This document shows, in pieces, positions 62,783-64,000 of a stretch of DNA of 64,000 bases (position 1 is the first letter of the stretch; the number at the start of each line of letters is the position of its first letter). The notes beneath the pieces were generated by a model, which saw only the letters and a program-made list of their open reading frames with translations, had not been told where the DNA came from and searched no databases. This DNA is from CAVQCT01 sp964371785 (GTDB lineage: Bacteria; Zixibacteria; MSB-5A5; GN15; FEB-12): contig CAYJOL010000003.1 of the NCBI GenBank assembly GCA_964371785.1, forward strand, positions 124,001 to 188,000, in the 5' to 3' direction. The position numbers were made by a program, and so were the translations under genes.

Positions 62783-63379
62783 ATGTTTAAGCGCGTGTCA
62801 TTAGTGTTCGCGGCACTCGCGGTGTTGCTGGTAGTGGGGTGCAGCAAGGCTCCCGAGATGGAAATGAATAACGCAACGACGGCGATGCAGGCAGCTCAGA
62901 CCTCTGAGGCCGAGCAATATGCCCCGGATGCCTATAAGATGGCCCAGGATACCCTGGCAGCTGCCAATGCAGCCAAGACCGAACAAGATTCGAAATTTGC
63001 GTTGTTCAGAAGCTATGGCAAGTCCAAGGAGATGTTTGCCGCTGCTCAGACTCTGGCCGACAAGGCGAAAGCCGATGCCGATACCGAGAAAGAGCGCGTT
63101 CGTCAGGAAGTGACCGGAATGATCACTGAGACCCAGGCGGCTATCGATGCGGCTACTGCGGCGCTGGCCAAGGCCCCGCGCGGCAAAGGCAGCAAAGCTG
63201 ATATCGAAATGATTAAGAACGACTTAGCCAGTGTCACCACGGCATTTGACCAGGCCAAGGCTGATTTCGATTCCGGCAAGTATCTGGTTGCCAAGACGAA
63301 GCTTGAAGCTGTAAAGGCGAAAGCCGAGTCGATCACAAATGAGATTCAGACTGCGGCAGCACGCAAGGCTGGTCAGTAA
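62783..63379 (+). CDS. DUF4398-like helical lipoprotein
   Basis: The 198-residue product starts at ATG 62783, with AAAGGA nine bases upstream. The lipoprotein signal is MFKRVSLVFAALAVLLVVGC, with the acylated Cys at position 20. The mature protein is alanine- and lysine-rich and almost wholly helical (AEQYAPDAYKMAQDTLAAANAA, FRSYGKSKEMFAAAQTLADKA, YLVAKTKLEAVKAKAES). This resembles DUF4398 proteins, in which two-helix repeats form a coiled rod. It is probably an envelope spacer or coat protein. The gene is followed by a terminator and then by a second lipoprotein of similar build. Confidence 0.8.
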   Translation: MFKRVSLVFAALAVLLVVGCSKAPEMEMNNATTAMQAAQTSEAEQYAPDAYKMAQDTLAAANAAKTEQDSKFALFRSYGKSKEMFAAAQTLADKAKADADTEKERVRQEVTGMITETQAAIDAATAALAKAPRGKGSKADIEMIKNDLASVTTAFDQAKADFDSGKYLVAKTKLEAVKAKAESITNEIQTAAARKAGQ

Positions 63380-63416
63380 TTTCTATTCCGGACTCTCCAG
63401 TCATGGTATAAGAATT

Positions 63417-63446
63417 AGGGTCGTCTGATAAAGGGCGACCCTCTTT
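63417..63446 (+). terminator. Intrinsic terminator or attenuator between the two lipoprotein genes
   Basis: A 9-bp stem, AGGGTCGTC with GGCGACCCT (one G-T pair), closes an eight-base loop and is followed by CTTTAAGTT. It lies 37 bases after the stop of the first lipoprotein and just ahead of the second, so it may reduce rather than abolish read-through. Confidence 0.65.
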
Positions 63447-63451
63447 AAGTT

Positions 63452-64000
63452 ATGATGAACTCTCGTTTAAGAAATCTTGCCCGTGACCGCACATCCCTGT
63501 GGACAGCTCTGTGTTTGCTGGTGCTACTGTCGGTAGTAGTGTCGGGTTGCCAGAAACAACCGCTGGCATCGCTCGACCGCGCCCGCGTCGCCCTGCAGAA
63601 AGCATCGAAAGCCGGTGCGCTAAAATACGAGAAGACGCAGTATCGAAAAGTCGAGCAACTGCTTGACCAGGGAAGACAGGAGATGGCCCGTCAGAATGGA
63701 CGGCTGGCGCCGTTGCGCAACTACCGGGCGGCGGATTCGATTCTGACGCAAGTTGCCAATGCCGCCAACGAGCTCTATCGAAACGTAACCTCCCGCGTAA
63801 GCACGCTGCGTTCCGCCGCCGAGACTAAACGACAGAATTTCCAGAAGGAACTGGCGTCATGGCGCGAGGCGCTCGATGGGTCGCTCAAGATTTATAATGC
63901 CGAAAGATACTGGTCTTCGGCCGACCTCGCCCTTAAGATGAGCAAAAAGCTCATTGAACAACAGGAATATGCAGAGGCTATCGACGCGCTTAATGACGGT
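63452..64000 (+). CDS. Second helical lipoprotein, truncated by the window end
   Basis: The frame is open from ATG 63452 (or 63455) to the last base, giving 183 codons without a stop. A lipoprotein signal ends at LSVVVSGC near residue 36. The mature part is helical and rich in Arg, Gln and Ala (SLDRARVALQKASKA, YRAADSILTQVANAANELYR, AERYWSSADLALKMSKKLIE). It resembles the preceding lipoprotein in its two-helix repeat character rather than in sequence. No strong ribosome site is seen. The function is unknown; an envelope or scaffold role is inferred from the pairing. Confidence 0.72.
   Translation, partial: MMNSRLRNLARDRTSLWTALCLLVLLSVVVSGCQKQPLASLDRARVALQKASKAGALKYEKTQYRKVEQLLDQGRQEMARQNGRLAPLRNYRAADSILTQVANAANELYRNVTSRVSTLRSAAETKRQNFQKELASWREALDGSLKIYNAERYWSSADLALKMSKKLIEQQEYAEAIDALNDG

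Overview
The window reads as a chromosome segment of a Gram-negative bacterium, probably an uncultured lineage of the Fibrobacteres-Chlorobi-Bacteroidetes (FCB) superphylum such as the Zixibacteria. This is an inference from gene content, not a database result. The grounds are a TonB receptor, a PorV/PorQ-like protein, type IX-secretion-like C-terminal tails, dockerin-like tails, an S46 dipeptidyl peptidase and an exosortase with EpsI. Many genes have strong AAGGAGG ribosome binding sites, and several have TTGACA/TATATT-type promoters, so a mainstream Bacteroidota genome is unlikely.

Region 1 (about 1-13850) is an outer-membrane and exported-protein block. A forward operon encodes a TonB-dependent receptor, a 1063-residue exported protein and a PorV/PorQ-like protein. 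It ends at a bidirectional terminator. Three reverse-strand paralogues of the N-terminal half of the 1063-residue protein follow. Each has its own promoter of the same architecture and ends in a dockerin-like pair of calcium loops. Two of them share a perfect 234-bp repeat over their 3' ends.

Region 2 (about 13900-42440) is a large exopolysaccharide locus. The reverse-strand part holds two left-handed-beta-helix acyltransferases, a parallel beta-helix protein, a deacetylase-like protein, an O-antigen ligase, three GT4 glycosyltransferases, three consecutive CapK-type adenylate-forming proteins, UDP-glucose dehydrogenase and UDP-glucuronate 4-epimerase. The forward part adds a VOC protein, an acyltransferase, a glycosyltransferase and a Wzx-like flippase. 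A Tat-exported DUF362-like protein, two small exported proteins, two SGNH-type proteins and the exosortase/EpsI pair close it. The sugar genes should supply UDP-GlcA and UDP-GalA for a lipid-linked polymer that is flipped by Wzx and polymerised by the Wzy-like ligase. No initiating phosphoglycosyltransferase, Wzz/Wzc or Wza is visible.

Region 3 (about 42600-59300) is mostly single housekeeping or accessory genes: S46 peptidase, a ferredoxin-methyltransferase fusion, an MFS transporter, an Mpv17-like membrane protein, GNAT, a nuclease-family protein, DinB, Nudix, kynurenine 3-monooxygenase, an ion transporter, nitroreductase, Tex and glucose-6-phosphate dehydrogenase.

Region 4 (about 59500-62200) is a tight three-gene unit: an RLAN-type protein, a RimK-like ATP-grasp ligase and a GNAT fused to a C39-like cysteine peptidase. 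It looks like a peptide-ligase/peptide-modification system. Two small lipoprotein genes follow, the second running off the window. I saw no tRNA, rRNA, CRISPR array or insertion sequence.
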